From positions 710,989-774,988 of the forward strand of contig NZ_LN849007.1 in NCBI RefSeq assembly GCF_001243045.1: 64,000 nt of DNA, written 5' to 3'. Shown here piece after piece: positions 55,612-64,000 of the stretch; the first letter of the stretch is position 1; every line of letters begins with the position of its first letter. Under the pieces are notes generated by a model. It was not told where the DNA came from. It worked only from the letters and a program-made list of their open reading frames with translations, and did no database searches. Made by a program: the position numbers and the translations under genes. Origin of the DNA: Clostridium niameyense. GTDB lineage: Bacteria > Bacillota > Clostridia > Clostridiales > Clostridiaceae.

Positions 55612-55674
55612 ATTTATTATAGAATTATGTTGCATAATAGCAAATTTTAATATGATATACTGGAGGGAATTGTT

Positions 55675-56502
55675 ATGAGATTAAGTCATAATCTTGCTTC
55701 CTTGAATGTATTTAGAGCTTATTCTAGGGCATTAGAGGAACAAAGTGTAGCTTTTGATAAAATTACTAGTGGATATAAGGTTAGAAATGCAAAAGATGAT
55801 CCTAATATTATTGCACAAAGCGAAAAAACAAGAATTGATATAAGAAGTATTCAAATGGCAAGGAGAAATGCTCAAGATGCAGTTAGTATGCTTCAAACTG
55901 TAGAGGGAGGAATCGAAAGCATTACAAGTATGATCCAAAGAATTAGAGAACTTGCAATTAAAGCTGGTGATGGTTCAATCAGTAAAGAAGATAAACAAAT
56001 TATAGTAAATGAAATAGATGAAATGGTTAAAGGAATTAATGATACAGCTAAAAATACAGATTTTAATACAGTAAAGGTATTAAATGAGGAATATAAAAAA
56101 CAAGTTCCAATAGGAAATAAGGCAGGGGAAACTGTAGAAATGAATTTTAAAGATATGTCTGCAGATGGTTTAGGATTAACAAAAATAAGTGAAAGAATAG
56201 AAAATGGAGATATAGGTATAGCGTTAGAAAATATAGATAAAGCTTTAGAGGGAGTTCTATCTACTAGAAGTAAATATGGTGCGTTAGAAAATAGATTTGA
56301 AAATGTAATGGATAATTTAGATGAAATTACTTTTAGAATGGAAAATGCAGATAGTAACTTAAGAGATGCAGATATAGCAGAAGAGATGATGATCTATGTA
56401 AAAGATGATGTGCTTATCCAATCGTCTATGAGTATAATGCAGCAGACTAATAATTTTCCTATGGATGTTTTAAAGATATTAGAAAACATTAGCGGAAGAT
56501 AA
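55675..56502 (+). CDS. Divergent flagellin 4
   Basis: A 275-residue flagellin-type protein, MRLSHNLASLNVFRAY at the N terminus with ITSGYKVRNAKDDPN in place of the usual LSSGLRIN segment. QMARRNAQDAVSMLQTVEGGIE and the C-terminal DADIAEEMMIYVKDDVLIQSSMSIMQQTN are clear D1/D0 parts. It is as long as the main flagellin yet quite different, so it is probably a minor filament or sheath-like subunit. GGAGGG precedes the ATG. Confidence 0.92.
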   Translation: MRLSHNLASLNVFRAYSRALEEQSVAFDKITSGYKVRNAKDDPNIIAQSEKTRIDIRSIQMARRNAQDAVSMLQTVEGGIESITSMIQRIRELAIKAGDGSISKEDKQIIVNEIDEMVKGINDTAKNTDFNTVKVLNEEYKKQVPIGNKAGETVEMNFKDMSADGLGLTKISERIENGDIGIALENIDKALEGVLSTRSKYGALENRFENVMDNLDEITFRMENADSNLRDADIAEEMMIYVKDDVLIQSSMSIMQQTNNFPMDVLKILENISGR

Positions 56503-56515
56503 TAATTAAAGCACT

Positions 56516-56590
56516 CATTAGAGAGTTAAAATAAAAATGTATAGTCTATTTTTATTTTCTAATGATGTGTTTTTTATTTTTTTTTTTTAT
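56516..56590 (+). terminator. Terminator after flagellin 4
   Basis: A two-part hairpin: CATTAG/CTAATG (56516-56521, 56559-56564) outside and AAAATAAAAAT/ATTTTTATTTT (56528-56538, 56548-56558) inside, with a bulge, followed by a very long T tract. Confidence 0.75.
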
Positions 56591-56730
56591 TTTTTTAAAG
56601 TTTTATAATTTGATTTAAAAATACAATAGAAGTAAAAATATTTATAGCAAATCTCACATTAAAAGGTAGTAAAAGGAAAAGAACTAGTATATAATGAAAA
56701 AGGATATAATATATAGTCAAATTTAATTAT

Positions 56731-56816
56731 TGTTATAATTATAAGTTAAATTTAATTAAAATAGTGATTTAAGGTTTAAAAATCATATGTACAAATTAGT
56801 GTTTTTAATGTAAAAT
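56731..56816 (+). promoter_or_regulatory. Candidate promoters of the early flagellar operon
   Basis: In the roughly 400-nt gap 56503-56902, after the terminator, two candidates are visible: an extended -10 (TG-T-TATAAT, 56731-56739) and TGTACA (56788-56793), 17 nt, TAAAAT (56811-56816). No sigma-D-like CGAT box is present, which fits early genes read by the housekeeping sigma. The region is otherwise AT-rich and empty. Confidence 0.35.
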
Positions 56817-56902
56817 AGAATTAAATTTAAGAAATTTTTCATAAATTTATATTTTTAACATATATTTTTAAGTCAAAATAACTTTAGGCAGGAGTTGATA
56901 CT

Positions 56903-57304
56903 ATGACAATAAATAGTATGTCACCAGAACAAAGAACGTATTATTTACTAAAAAAGAGCATGGATGCTTCTTCTTATAGAAGTAAAGTTATTTCAAATAA
57001 TACATCAAATTTTAATACACCAGGATATAAAAGGCATTATGTTACTTTTGAGGATTCTTTAAATAATTCTATGGATAATTTATCTATGAAAATTACTAAA
57101 GGTCAACATATTAATGATGGAATATCTTACGGTGAAATAAAAGAAGAAGTAGATAGGACAAGTAGTATGAGAACAGATGGAAATAATGTAGATTTAGATC
57201 ATGAAATGGTGAATAAATCTTCGAATGCTCTTATGTATAGTGCTTTAATTACACAAGCTAATAATAAATTGTCAACTACAAAATATGTAATTAATGGTAG
57301 ATAA
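56903..57304 (+). CDS. flgB: Flagellar basal-body rod protein FlgB
   Basis: Proximal rod subunit of 133 residues. The rod-protein motif appears as VISNNTSNFNTPGYKR near residue 30, and EEVDRTSSMRTDGNNVDLDHEMV is the standard FlgB segment. CAGGAG is 8 nt before the ATG. It starts the early operon flgB-flgC-fliE-fliF and so on, in the order usual in Firmicutes. Confidence 0.95.
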   Translation: MTINSMSPEQRTYYLLKKSMDASSYRSKVISNNTSNFNTPGYKRHYVTFEDSLNNSMDNLSMKITKGQHINDGISYGEIKEEVDRTSSMRTDGNNVDLDHEMVNKSSNALMYSALITQANNKLSTTKYVINGR

Positions 57305-57324
57305 CCTAAGAAGGAGGGAAAAAA

Positions 57325-57759
57325 ATGATAGGTGCTTTTAATACTATGAGAATTAGTGCAAGTGGATTATCAGCAGAAAGATTGAGAATGGATACCATTG
57401 CTTCTAATATGGCCAACCATTTGACTACAAGAACAGAAAATGGGGGACCTTACAGAAGAAAAGTAGCGTTATTTGAAGAAAATTTAAATAGACAATTCGA
57501 CAGTAAATTAGGAAAAAGTAAAGATGAGGTAATAGGGGTGAAAGCTGTGGGTGTAGTTGAGGATCAATCCCCTTTTAGAAGGGTTTACAACCCATCTCAT
57601 CCAGATGCAGATAGGGAAGGTTATGTTTCTATGCCTAATGTAAATGTCTTAAATGAGATGGCGGAAATGATGACTTCTATGCGTACATATGAAGCTAATG
57701 TTACTGCTTTAAGCGCAGAAAAGACAATGTTTAGTAAAGCTTTAGAAATTGGTAGATAG
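57325..57759 (+). CDS. flgC: Flagellar basal-body rod protein FlgC
   Basis: Proximal rod subunit of 144 residues, 21 nt after flgB. It has [21 protein letters not shown], the rod motif at the N terminus, and the C-terminal [32 protein letters not shown] supports the ATG. Confidence 0.95.
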   Translation: MIGAFNTMRISASGLSAERLRMDTIASNMANHLTTRTENGGPYRRKVALFEENLNRQFDSKLGKSKDEVIGVKAVGVVEDQSPFRRVYNPSHPDADREGYVSMPNVNVLNEMAEMMTSMRTYEANVTALSAEKTMFSKALEIGR

Positions 57760-57770
57760 GGGAGAATATT

Positions 57771-58070
57771 ATGAGGATTAATGGATTTGTTCCAGATACT
57801 AAAGTGTTTGAAACATTTAATAAAGATAAGGATTTAAACAAAAATTTAAATAGTGGGTTTTCTGAAATAATAAAAGGAAAATTAAACGAAGTAAATAATG
57901 CTCAAATAAAAGCTAATGAGTCTACAGAGGCTTTTATAAAGGGTGATGAGAAAAATATACATAATGTGATGTTAAATGCGGAAGAAGCTAAAATGTCTAT
58001 GGAACTTGCAGTACAAGTTAGAAATAAATTGGTAGAAGCTTATCAGGAACTAAATAGAATGCAGTTATAG
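57771..58070 (+). CDS. fliE: Hook-basal body complex protein FliE
   Basis: A small 99-residue adapter between the MS ring and the rod. The C-terminal half carries the family pattern IHNVMLNAEEAKMSMELAVQVRNKLVEAYQEL. It has its usual place between flgC and fliF, and a GGGGAG site lies before the ATG. Confidence 0.92.
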   Translation: MRINGFVPDTKVFETFNKDKDLNKNLNSGFSEIIKGKLNEVNNAQIKANESTEAFIKGDEKNIHNVMLNAEEAKMSMELAVQVRNKLVEAYQELNRMQL

Positions 58071-58085
58071 TAAGGGGAGCTCAAG

Positions 58086-59663
58086 ATGAATAAGCTAAAA
58101 GAAATTTTTAAGGGTTTAAAGGAAAAATGGATAAACTTAAGTAAAAGAAAAAAAATAGCTTTTTCTATTGTCATGGTAGGGATCATAGGTGCTATTATAG
58201 CTCTTAGTGTTTATTTAGGAAGAACTAAATATTCAGTACTTTTCTCAAACATGAATCCTAATGATTCAGGAGCAGTTCTTGAAAAATTAAAGGATAAAAA
58301 GGTAGAAGCAAAAGTAGAAGGAAATAATATATTAGTACCTAAGGAAGACGTAGATAAGCTTAGAATGGAAATGCTTTCAGAAGTGCCTATAACAAATGGA
58401 AGTCAAGGTTTTGAAATTTTAGATAAGAGCAAATTTGGTGAAACTGATCAGGAGATGAAGATAAACTATCAAAGGGCGCTTCAAGGAGAAATAGAAAGAA
58501 CTATAAAGAGTTTTCCACAGGTAGAAGGAGCTAGAGTACATTTGGTACTACCTCAGGAGACTGCTTTTGTAAAAGACACGGAGCCTGGTAGAGCTTCTGT
58601 TACATTGAATTTAAAAAAAGGAAAGTCTTTAAGTAAGGATCAAGTAAAGGCAATAGTAGCTTTAGTAAGTGGTAGCCTTAAAAATGTTCCCAAAGAAAAT
58701 GTAGAAATAGTAGATAATAATATGGCATTACTTACAAAGGATTTATATGATGAAAGTGGAGATTTAAAAGATTCTACAACTTCTGCTGAAAAGCAGCAAC
58801 AAATAAAGAAAAGTTATGAAAAAGATTTAGAAAAAAGATTACTTACTATGTTGGAGTCTATATATGGAAAAGATAAGGTGAAGGTGAGAATAAATACAGA
58901 TTTAGATTTTGATGCAGTAAAAACAGACTCAGTAAATTATGGTGCTAAAAATGTAGTGGTAAGTGAACACAATATAAAGGAAAAAAATCAAAACAATGCA
59001 GGAGGAACTAGAGCAAACGGTAGTGTAGTAGATAACAATATGGTAAATAGTGTAACTACTAACAACGGAGGAAGTCAAAATTCTTCAAGGGAAGAAAATA
59101 CTAAAAATTATGAAGTGCCTAAAACTGAAGAAAAGACTATAAAAGCTCCGGGCTCAATAAAAAGATTAACTGCATCTGTAGCAGTGGATGGTAATATAGA
59201 TGAACAAACTAGAAGTGCTGTTAGGAACTTAGCAGTTTCAGCTATAGGTTTAAATGAAGAAAGAGGAGACAATATAAATATAGAAGGTATTCCTTTTGAT
59301 AATGCAGGAAAAGAAAAGGTAAAACAAGATTTACAAGATATGGAGAAAATAAAAAAGAGAAAAGAAAAAATTAAACTATTTTCAGCTATAGGATTAGCTG
59401 TGTTAGCCTTAGCTACAGCAATTATACTCTTTATAAGAAAGAGAAGAGAACAAGAGGATGAGGAAGAATTAGATGATACAGAAGGTCTTGATGTAATAAT
59501 AGGTGATGAAGAAGAAAATGAAAAACCTAAATTTAAACCAATTGAATTAGAACAGGAAGATGAAAATACCCATATGGAGAATGAAATAAGAAAATATGCC
59601 AAGGAAAAACCAGATCAGGTGATAGAAATAGTTAAATCATGGATAGCAGAGGATGAGAGGTGA
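58086..59663 (+). CDS. fliF: Flagellar MS-ring protein FliF
   Basis: Base of the rotor and housing of the export gate. It is 525 residues with two membrane helices at about 24-44 (IAFSIVMVGIIGAIIALSVYL) and 434-452. The periplasmic ring-building region between them includes VEGARVHLVLP and RASVTLNLKKG. A Gln/Asn-rich variable linker lies near 300-340. The cytoplasmic tail (EDEEELDD to the end) binds FliG. AGGGGAGC precedes the ATG. Confidence 0.95.
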   Translation: MNKLKEIFKGLKEKWINLSKRKKIAFSIVMVGIIGAIIALSVYLGRTKYSVLFSNMNPNDSGAVLEKLKDKKVEAKVEGNNILVPKEDVDKLRMEMLSEVPITNGSQGFEILDKSKFGETDQEMKINYQRALQGEIERTIKSFPQVEGARVHLVLPQETAFVKDTEPGRASVTLNLKKGKSLSKDQVKAIVALVSGSLKNVPKENVEIVDNNMALLTKDLYDESGDLKDSTTSAEKQQQIKKSYEKDLEKRLLTMLESIYGKDKVKVRINTDLDFDAVKTDSVNYGAKNVVVSEHNIKEKNQNNAGGTRANGSVVDNNMVNSVTTNNGGSQNSSREENTKNYEVPKTEEKTIKAPGSIKRLTASVAVDGNIDEQTRSAVRNLAVSAIGLNEERGDNINIEGIPFDNAGKEKVKQDLQDMEKIKKRKEKIKLFSAIGLAVLALATAIILFIRKRREQEDEEELDDTEGLDVIIGDEEENEKPKFKPIELEQEDENTHMENEIRKYAKEKPDQVIEIVKSWIAEDER

Positions 59664-59669
59664 TGACAG

Positions 59670-60683
59670 ATGGCTAACGAAGCAAAACTAACAGGAATTC
59701 AAAAGGCAGCAATATTATTCATTACTTTAGGACCAGATGCATCTGCAGGAATAATAAAAAAATTACCTGATTCTGAGATACAAAAAATAACCTATGAAAT
59801 TGCGAATATTAATGCTGTTAAATCTGAAGTAAAGCAAGGAATATTAGAAGAATTTATACAAATGAATAAGGCTAAGGACTATCTTCTGGAAGGTGGTTTA
59901 GATTATGCTAAAAACCTTTTATCTAAAGCTTTAGGAAGTCAAAAAGCTATGGAGATATTAGATAAGGTTACAGAGGCTACTCAACAGTTTAGGCCTTTTG
60001 CTATAGCTAGAAAGGCAGATGCTCATCAACTTTTAAATACTATATCTGATGAACATCCTCAAACTATAGCTTTAGTTCTATGTTATTTACAACCAGATAA
60101 AGCAGCACAAATATTATCGGCCTTACCAGAGGATGTACAAGCAGAGGTAGCTTATAGAATAGCTACTATGAATAGTACTTCACCTATAGTAGTAAAAGAA
60201 ATAGAAAAGGTATTAGATGGTAAGCTTTCCTCTGTAGTTAGATCTGATGCAAATACTATAGGTGGTGTGTTAACTATAGTAGATATATTAAACCAAGTAG
60301 ACAGAACTACAGAAAAGAATATCACAGAAGGATTGGAAAAAGAAGATGCAGAATTAGCGGAGAAGATAAAGGAATCTATGTTTGTATTCGAGGACATTAT
60401 TACATTAGACGATGTATCAATACAAAGAGTTTTAAGAGAAGTAGAATCAAAAGATTTAGCCTTAGCTTTAAAGGGATCCTCAGAAGAAGTTGCCAATGTA
60501 ATATTTAGAAACCAATCAAAGAGAGCTGCTGCTTCATTGAAAGAAGATATAGAATTCTTAGGTCCTGTAAGACTTATGGATGTAGAAAAGTCTCAACAAG
60601 GTATAGTAAATATTATAAGAAGATTAGACGAAGCTGGAGAGATAGTAATATCAAGAGGTGGCGAAGATGCAATCATCGTATAA
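59670..60683 (+). CDS. fliG: Flagellar motor switch protein FliG
   Basis: C-ring protein that contacts the stator and generates torque. It is 337 residues: N domain (LTGIQKAAILFITLG), the EHPQTIALVL motif of the armadillo domain and the C-terminal torque helix with EFLGPVRLMDVEKSQQ. The charged torque residues are in the last 100 residues. AGAGGTG precedes the ATG. fliH begins inside its last codons. Confidence 0.96.
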   Translation: MANEAKLTGIQKAAILFITLGPDASAGIIKKLPDSEIQKITYEIANINAVKSEVKQGILEEFIQMNKAKDYLLEGGLDYAKNLLSKALGSQKAMEILDKVTEATQQFRPFAIARKADAHQLLNTISDEHPQTIALVLCYLQPDKAAQILSALPEDVQAEVAYRIATMNSTSPIVVKEIEKVLDGKLSSVVRSDANTIGGVLTIVDILNQVDRTTEKNITEGLEKEDAELAEKIKESMFVFEDIITLDDVSIQRVLREVESKDLALALKGSSEEVANVIFRNQSKRAAASLKEDIEFLGPVRLMDVEKSQQGIVNIIRRLDEAGEIVISRGGEDAIIV

Positions 60684-61440
60684 TGTTATCAAGGGCAGTA
60701 GCGTAGTTAAAAAAGGGACTAAAAAGATAAATACAAATTATATAGTTACAACTAAAGAAGAAGAAATCGAGGAGGAAAACTCCAAAAATTATATAGATAG
60801 TTATGAAAATTTAGCTAAAAATATACTAGAAAATGCTAGACGTAGTGCAGATGAATTTATAACTAATGCTTATAGGGAAGCAGAGGTAGTAGAAAAAGAT
60901 GCTTTCAATAGAGGATATGAATTAGGTCATGAAAAAGGATATGATGATGGTTCTGAGAAAGGTTATAAAGAAGCATATAAAGAAGCATATGAAAAGTATA
61001 TGGAAGCTGGCAAAAGAGAATATGAAGCTATAGTAAGTAAAGGAAATGAAATACTTTTTAATTGTGAAAAAGCATATGAAGAATATTTAAAGGAAAAAGA
61101 AGAAGAAGTAAGAGGCGTAGTTTTAACTGTAATAGAGAATGTATTAAAAAGGGAAGTAAAAGATAAAGATTCTATGAATGAAGTTATATATGATGTTTTA
61201 AATGAATGTAAAAAATCTAAGACATTTATAATAAAATGCAATAATACTTACTATGAAGAAGTTAAGGGTAAATCAGAATTATGGAGAATTCAACTGCCTT
61301 TTAAGGGTGATATGTTTATAATAGAAGATAATTCCGTAGAAGATGGAGAAGCAATTATAGAAACAGATGAGGGCAAAGTACAGGTTTCTATAAATATAGC
61401 TTTTGATAAGCTAAAGGATATAGTAATAAAAGAAAGATAG
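60667..61440 (+). CDS. fliH: Flagellar export regulator FliH
   Basis: Binds and restrains the FliI ATPase and tethers it to the C ring. It is 257 residues with a long charged helical region (YELGHEKGYDDGSEKGYKEAYKEAYE, a GxxxG/AxxxG-like repeat) and a C-terminal FliH/V-ATPase-E-type domain. GTG 60658 overlaps the ribosome site AAGAGGTG, so ATG 60667 is chosen. It overlaps fliG by 17 nt. Confidence 0.9.
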   Translation: MQSSYNVIKGSSVVKKGTKKINTNYIVTTKEEEIEEENSKNYIDSYENLAKNILENARRSADEFITNAYREAEVVEKDAFNRGYELGHEKGYDDGSEKGYKEAYKEAYEKYMEAGKREYEAIVSKGNEILFNCEKAYEEYLKEKEEEVRGVVLTVIENVLKREVKDKDSMNEVIYDVLNECKKSKTFIIKCNNTYYEEVKGKSELWRIQLPFKGDMFIIEDNSVEDGEAIIETDEGKVQVSINIAFDKLKDIVIKER

Positions 61441-61470
61441 GTATTTAAAACCATAAAGGTGTGAAGTAAT

Positions 61471-62787
61471 ATGGCTATGTTACAGGTAGATTTTAACAAA
61501 ATGCAAAAGAGAATAAAAGAAACTAACTTTAATTACATGGAAGGCACTGTAACCAAGGTTATTGGTCTAACTATAGAAGTAGAAGGAATAAAAGCTTTTG
61601 TAGGAGAGGTATGTATTGTATATAACGAAAAAAATCAAGAAATACCTTGTGAGGTAGTTGGTTTTAAGGAAGATAAAGTTATATTAATGGCTTTGGGAGA
61701 ACTTATAGGTATATCTCCAGGATGTAGGGTTGTACCAGAAGGAAAGCCTTTAAGTGTAAATTGCTCTCAAGAAGTTTTAGGAAAGGTTTTAGATGGATTG
61801 GGAAATCCACTAGAGGGTTATGATTTACAGGTAGGGGTTCCCTATGCTTTAGATAGAGAACCTCCAGATCCTCTTAAAAGAAGACGAATAACGGATGTAA
61901 TTCCTACAGGTATAAAAGCTATAGATGGTTTTAATACTGTAGGAGAAGGACAAAGAATAGGTATATTTGCAGGTAGTGGAGTTGGAAAAAGTACGACCTT
62001 AGGTATGATAGCAAGATATGCAAAGGCAGATATAAATGTAATTGCATTAATCGGTGAAAGAGGAAGAGAAGTTAGGGATTTTATAGAAAAGGATTTAGGA
62101 GAAGAAGGACTTAAAAAATCTGTAATAGTTTGTGCAACCTCTGATAAACCTGCATTAGTTAGACTAAAAGGAGCTTTTACTGCTACTGCTATAGCAGAAT
62201 ATTTTAGAGACCAAGGGAAAAAGGTAATACTTATGATGGATTCTGTAACTAGATTTGCTATGGCCCAAAGGGAAATAGGCCTTGCTATTGGAGAACCACC
62301 TGCTACTAAAGGTTATACTCCTTCGGTTTTTGCAAAGCTTCCAAGACTTATGGAGAGAGCAGGTATGTCTCAAGAAGGATCTATTACAGCTTTTTACACA
62401 GTGTTAGTAGATGGAGATGATTTTAACGAACCTATTGCAGATGCCGTAAGAGGTATATTAGATGGACATATAGTTTTATCTAGAAGTTTAGCTTCTAAAA
62501 ATCATTACCCAGCTATTGATGTTTTAAGTAGTGTAAGCAGACTTATGTCTGAGGTTGCTAGTAAAGAACATAAAAAAATCGCAGGTGTTGCAAGAGACCT
62601 TTTAGCTACATATAAAAATTCGGAAGATCTTATAAATATAGGGGCTTACGTGAAAGGAAGCAATAAAAAAGTAGATATGGCTATGCAGTATTATGATAGT
62701 ATTATATCTTTTTTAAAGCAGGGAATGAAGGAGCATTATTCCTTTGAGGAAACTGTAAATATACTGGAAAGCATATTTAAATCATAA
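61471..62787 (+). CDS. fliI: Flagellum-specific ATPase FliI
   Basis: Powers and guides type III export, homologous to F1-ATPase beta. Walker A AGSGVGKST is at 167-175, and VIPTGIKAIDGF, IGERGREVRDF and Walker B VILMMD follow. The export-specific GYTPSVFAKLPRLMERAG is present. The 438 residues are normal. AAGGTG is 9 nt before the ATG. Confidence 0.97.
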   Translation: MAMLQVDFNKMQKRIKETNFNYMEGTVTKVIGLTIEVEGIKAFVGEVCIVYNEKNQEIPCEVVGFKEDKVILMALGELIGISPGCRVVPEGKPLSVNCSQEVLGKVLDGLGNPLEGYDLQVGVPYALDREPPDPLKRRRITDVIPTGIKAIDGFNTVGEGQRIGIFAGSGVGKSTTLGMIARYAKADINVIALIGERGREVRDFIEKDLGEEGLKKSVIVCATSDKPALVRLKGAFTATAIAEYFRDQGKKVILMMDSVTRFAMAQREIGLAIGEPPATKGYTPSVFAKLPRLMERAGMSQEGSITAFYTVLVDGDDFNEPIADAVRGILDGHIVLSRSLASKNHYPAIDVLSSVSRLMSEVASKEHKKIAGVARDLLATYKNSEDLINIGAYVKGSNKKVDMAMQYYDSIISFLKQGMKEHYSFEETVNILESIFKS

Positions 62788-62870
62788 GTAATGATAAAAA
62801 ATAATTTTTTAGTAATAACAAAATGTATAAAATAATTTAATTAAAATCTAAAAAGAAGGGTTCGAGTTTA

Positions 62871-63308
62871 ATGAAAGCTTATTCCTTTAGGCTTCAAAAG
62901 CTTTTAGATATAAGAGAAAAAAAAGAAGATCAAAGTAAAATGCAATTTAAGGAAGCTCAAATGGCTAAAGTAAATGTGGAAGAAAAACTTTTAAATTTGA
63001 AAAATAATTATAAAAAGTATAATAATATTGATTTAAAAGATTCTGTAATAGAAAAGAAAATAAGACATAATTATTTAAATGCATTAAATTTTTGTATAAA
63101 TGAAACATCTAAAGAATTTCAAACTAAATGTGATGAATTAGAAATAAAAAGAGAGGAATTGAAGGCCTCCCAAATAAAAAGAAAGACTGTAGAAATTTTA
63201 AAAGAAAAGGATAAGTTAGCTTTTGAAAAAGAACAGAAATTAATAGAACAAAAATCTAATGATGAGTTTGCTTTGTATGGATTTATAAGGAAATTTGAAA
63301 GGAGGTGA
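62871..63308 (+). CDS. fliJ: Flagellar export chaperone FliJ
   Basis: Small 145-residue, almost wholly coiled-coil protein after fliI, the usual place for FliJ, which couples FliI to the export gate. AYSFRLQKLLDIREKKEDQSK is the family's N-terminal pattern. The 83-nt gap before it is larger than elsewhere in the operon. The next gene starts 5 nt after the stop. Confidence 0.9.
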   Translation: MKAYSFRLQKLLDIREKKEDQSKMQFKEAQMAKVNVEEKLLNLKNNYKKYNNIDLKDSVIEKKIRHNYLNALNFCINETSKEFQTKCDELEIKREELKASQIKRKTVEILKEKDKLAFEKEQKLIEQKSNDEFALYGFIRKFERR

Positions 63309-63313
63309 AAAGT

Positions 63314-64000
63314 ATGGACATAAAATCAATAAATACTATAATAAATGCTAATAGAATTAATAAGTCTAATGAGAAGATAACTAATAAAGAATGTAGAAAC
63401 ACTTCTTTTAATTATTTATTAAATTCGAGGAAAGAAAATAGTATTAAGAATGAAATTCCTAAAGAAAAATTAAAGGAAATAAAAAATAAGTTACAGGATA
63501 TGGGTTTTTCTAAAGAAGATGTAGAATCTATTAAAAACTTAGATGATTTAAAAAAATTAGTAAAAAAATCATTAGATGATAGGGAAAGTAAAGATACTGA
63601 AGATATACTTTTAAAAATGATAGAACTAATTTTAAAATCTATGAATAATAAATTAGATATTTCAAAGGAAAAATTAAGAGGTAATAAGGATATAAATGAT
63701 TTATTAAAAATTATGGATAAAGATTCTTCTAATAAAACTTATGATTTGCTAAATAAGTTAGAAAGTTTACTAAATAAATTTGCTGAAAATCAAGGAAATG
63801 ATGAATTAAGTAAAAGTATATTAGAAGCTATACAAAATAAATTAGACAAGCTATCTTTAGAAGATGTGACTAAAGATGATAAATCTACGTCTATTTTAGA
63901 AAACATAAAAAATAAATTAAATAAGGCTTTATCTGAAGTGGATAAAAGTTCTAAAACTCAAGAAAATTCATTAAATTCTTTAGGTGATAAGTTAAATAAA
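63314..64000 (+). CDS. fliK: Flagellar hook-length control protein FliK, N-terminal part (runs off the window)
   Basis: A frame of 229 codons, open to the last base, starting at ATG 63314 with GGAGGTGAA just before it. The product is low-complexity, rich in Lys, Asn, Asp, Leu and Ser, with repeats such as NKLDKL and ILENIKNKLNK, as FliK N-terminal regions often are. The conserved C-terminal FliK domain would lie beyond the window. The call rests on position after fliJ and composition. Confidence 0.75.
   Translation, partial: MDIKSINTIINANRINKSNEKITNKECRNTSFNYLLNSRKENSIKNEIPKEKLKEIKNKLQDMGFSKEDVESIKNLDDLKKLVKKSLDDRESKDTEDILLKMIELILKSMNNKLDISKEKLRGNKDINDLLKIMDKDSSNKTYDLLNKLESLLNKFAENQGNDELSKSILEAIQNKLDKLSLEDVTKDDKSTSILENIKNKLNKALSEVDKSSKTQENSLNSLGDKLNK

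Overview
The window is AT-rich, low-GC Gram-positive DNA with strong Shine-Dalgarno sites, TTG/GTG starts and intrinsic terminators. Pyruvate:ferredoxin oxidoreductase, a large sigma-D-type flagellar regulon, tandem identical flagellins, a pseudaminic-acid locus and FliB together point to a motile anaerobic Clostridium. C. botulinum/sporogenes or a near relative is my guess; it is inference, not a database result.

Layout. 1-8.9 kb: metabolism and transport (PFOR with a two-promoter leader, a Cys-rich DUF1292 protein, a HAD phosphatase, a class-IV aminotransferase, a BglG-type antiterminator and a PTS EIICBA). 9.1-19.6 kb: fapA, the chemotaxis genes (cheW, D, B, R, A, C, Y, second cheW) and the C-ring genes fliM-fliY. 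19.8-29.6 kb: late flagellar genes (flgM, flgN, flgK, flgL, fliW, csrA, flaG, fliS, fliD, a fliT-like gene) ending in two flagellins that encode the same protein. 29.7-46.1 kb: a flagellin-modification island with two Maf glycosyltransferases, pseudaminic acid genes pseB, pseG, pseF and pseI plus a DegT aminotransferase, and an unusual cassette between pseB and the rest: a nucleotidyltransferase-methyltransferase fusion, a FemAB-like transferase, an ATP-grasp ligase and an alkaline-phosphatase-superfamily protein. It ends with a DUF2920 protein and the flagellin lysine methylase FliB. 46.1-48.7 kb: a small membrane-anchored protein, a YjfB-like 58-aa protein, a third flagellin and a small sigma factor. 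48.8-55.0 kb: an ArAE/FUSC-type membrane protein (minus strand), cardiolipin synthase, two paralogous small proteins, and argGH behind a promoter with an embedded palindrome. 55.1-56.5 kb: a small helical protein and a fourth flagellin. 56.9 kb to the end: the early basal-body operon flgB-flgC-fliE-fliF-fliG-fliH-fliI-fliJ and the start of fliK, which runs off the window.

How it fits together. The early operon and fliM/fliY build the basal body and switch. FlgM would hold sigma-D until the hook is complete. I find a repeated sequence, TAAA, a 15-nt spacer, then NNCGATAA-like, in front of flgM, both main flagellins, pseI, both minor flagellins and, more weakly, the first maf gene and a small protein downstream of the mafs. 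Flagellin output is probably also set by the adjacent fliW-csrA pair: both flagellin leaders contain a hairpin with GGA in its loop, and the flaA1 one closely matches the ideal CsrA site. Export and assembly genes sit beside the flagellins, and the island supplies a nonulosonic acid, probably with an extra amino-acid-like decoration, to Maf enzymes acting on flagellin. No rRNA, tRNA, IS element, prophage or CRISPR array was seen.
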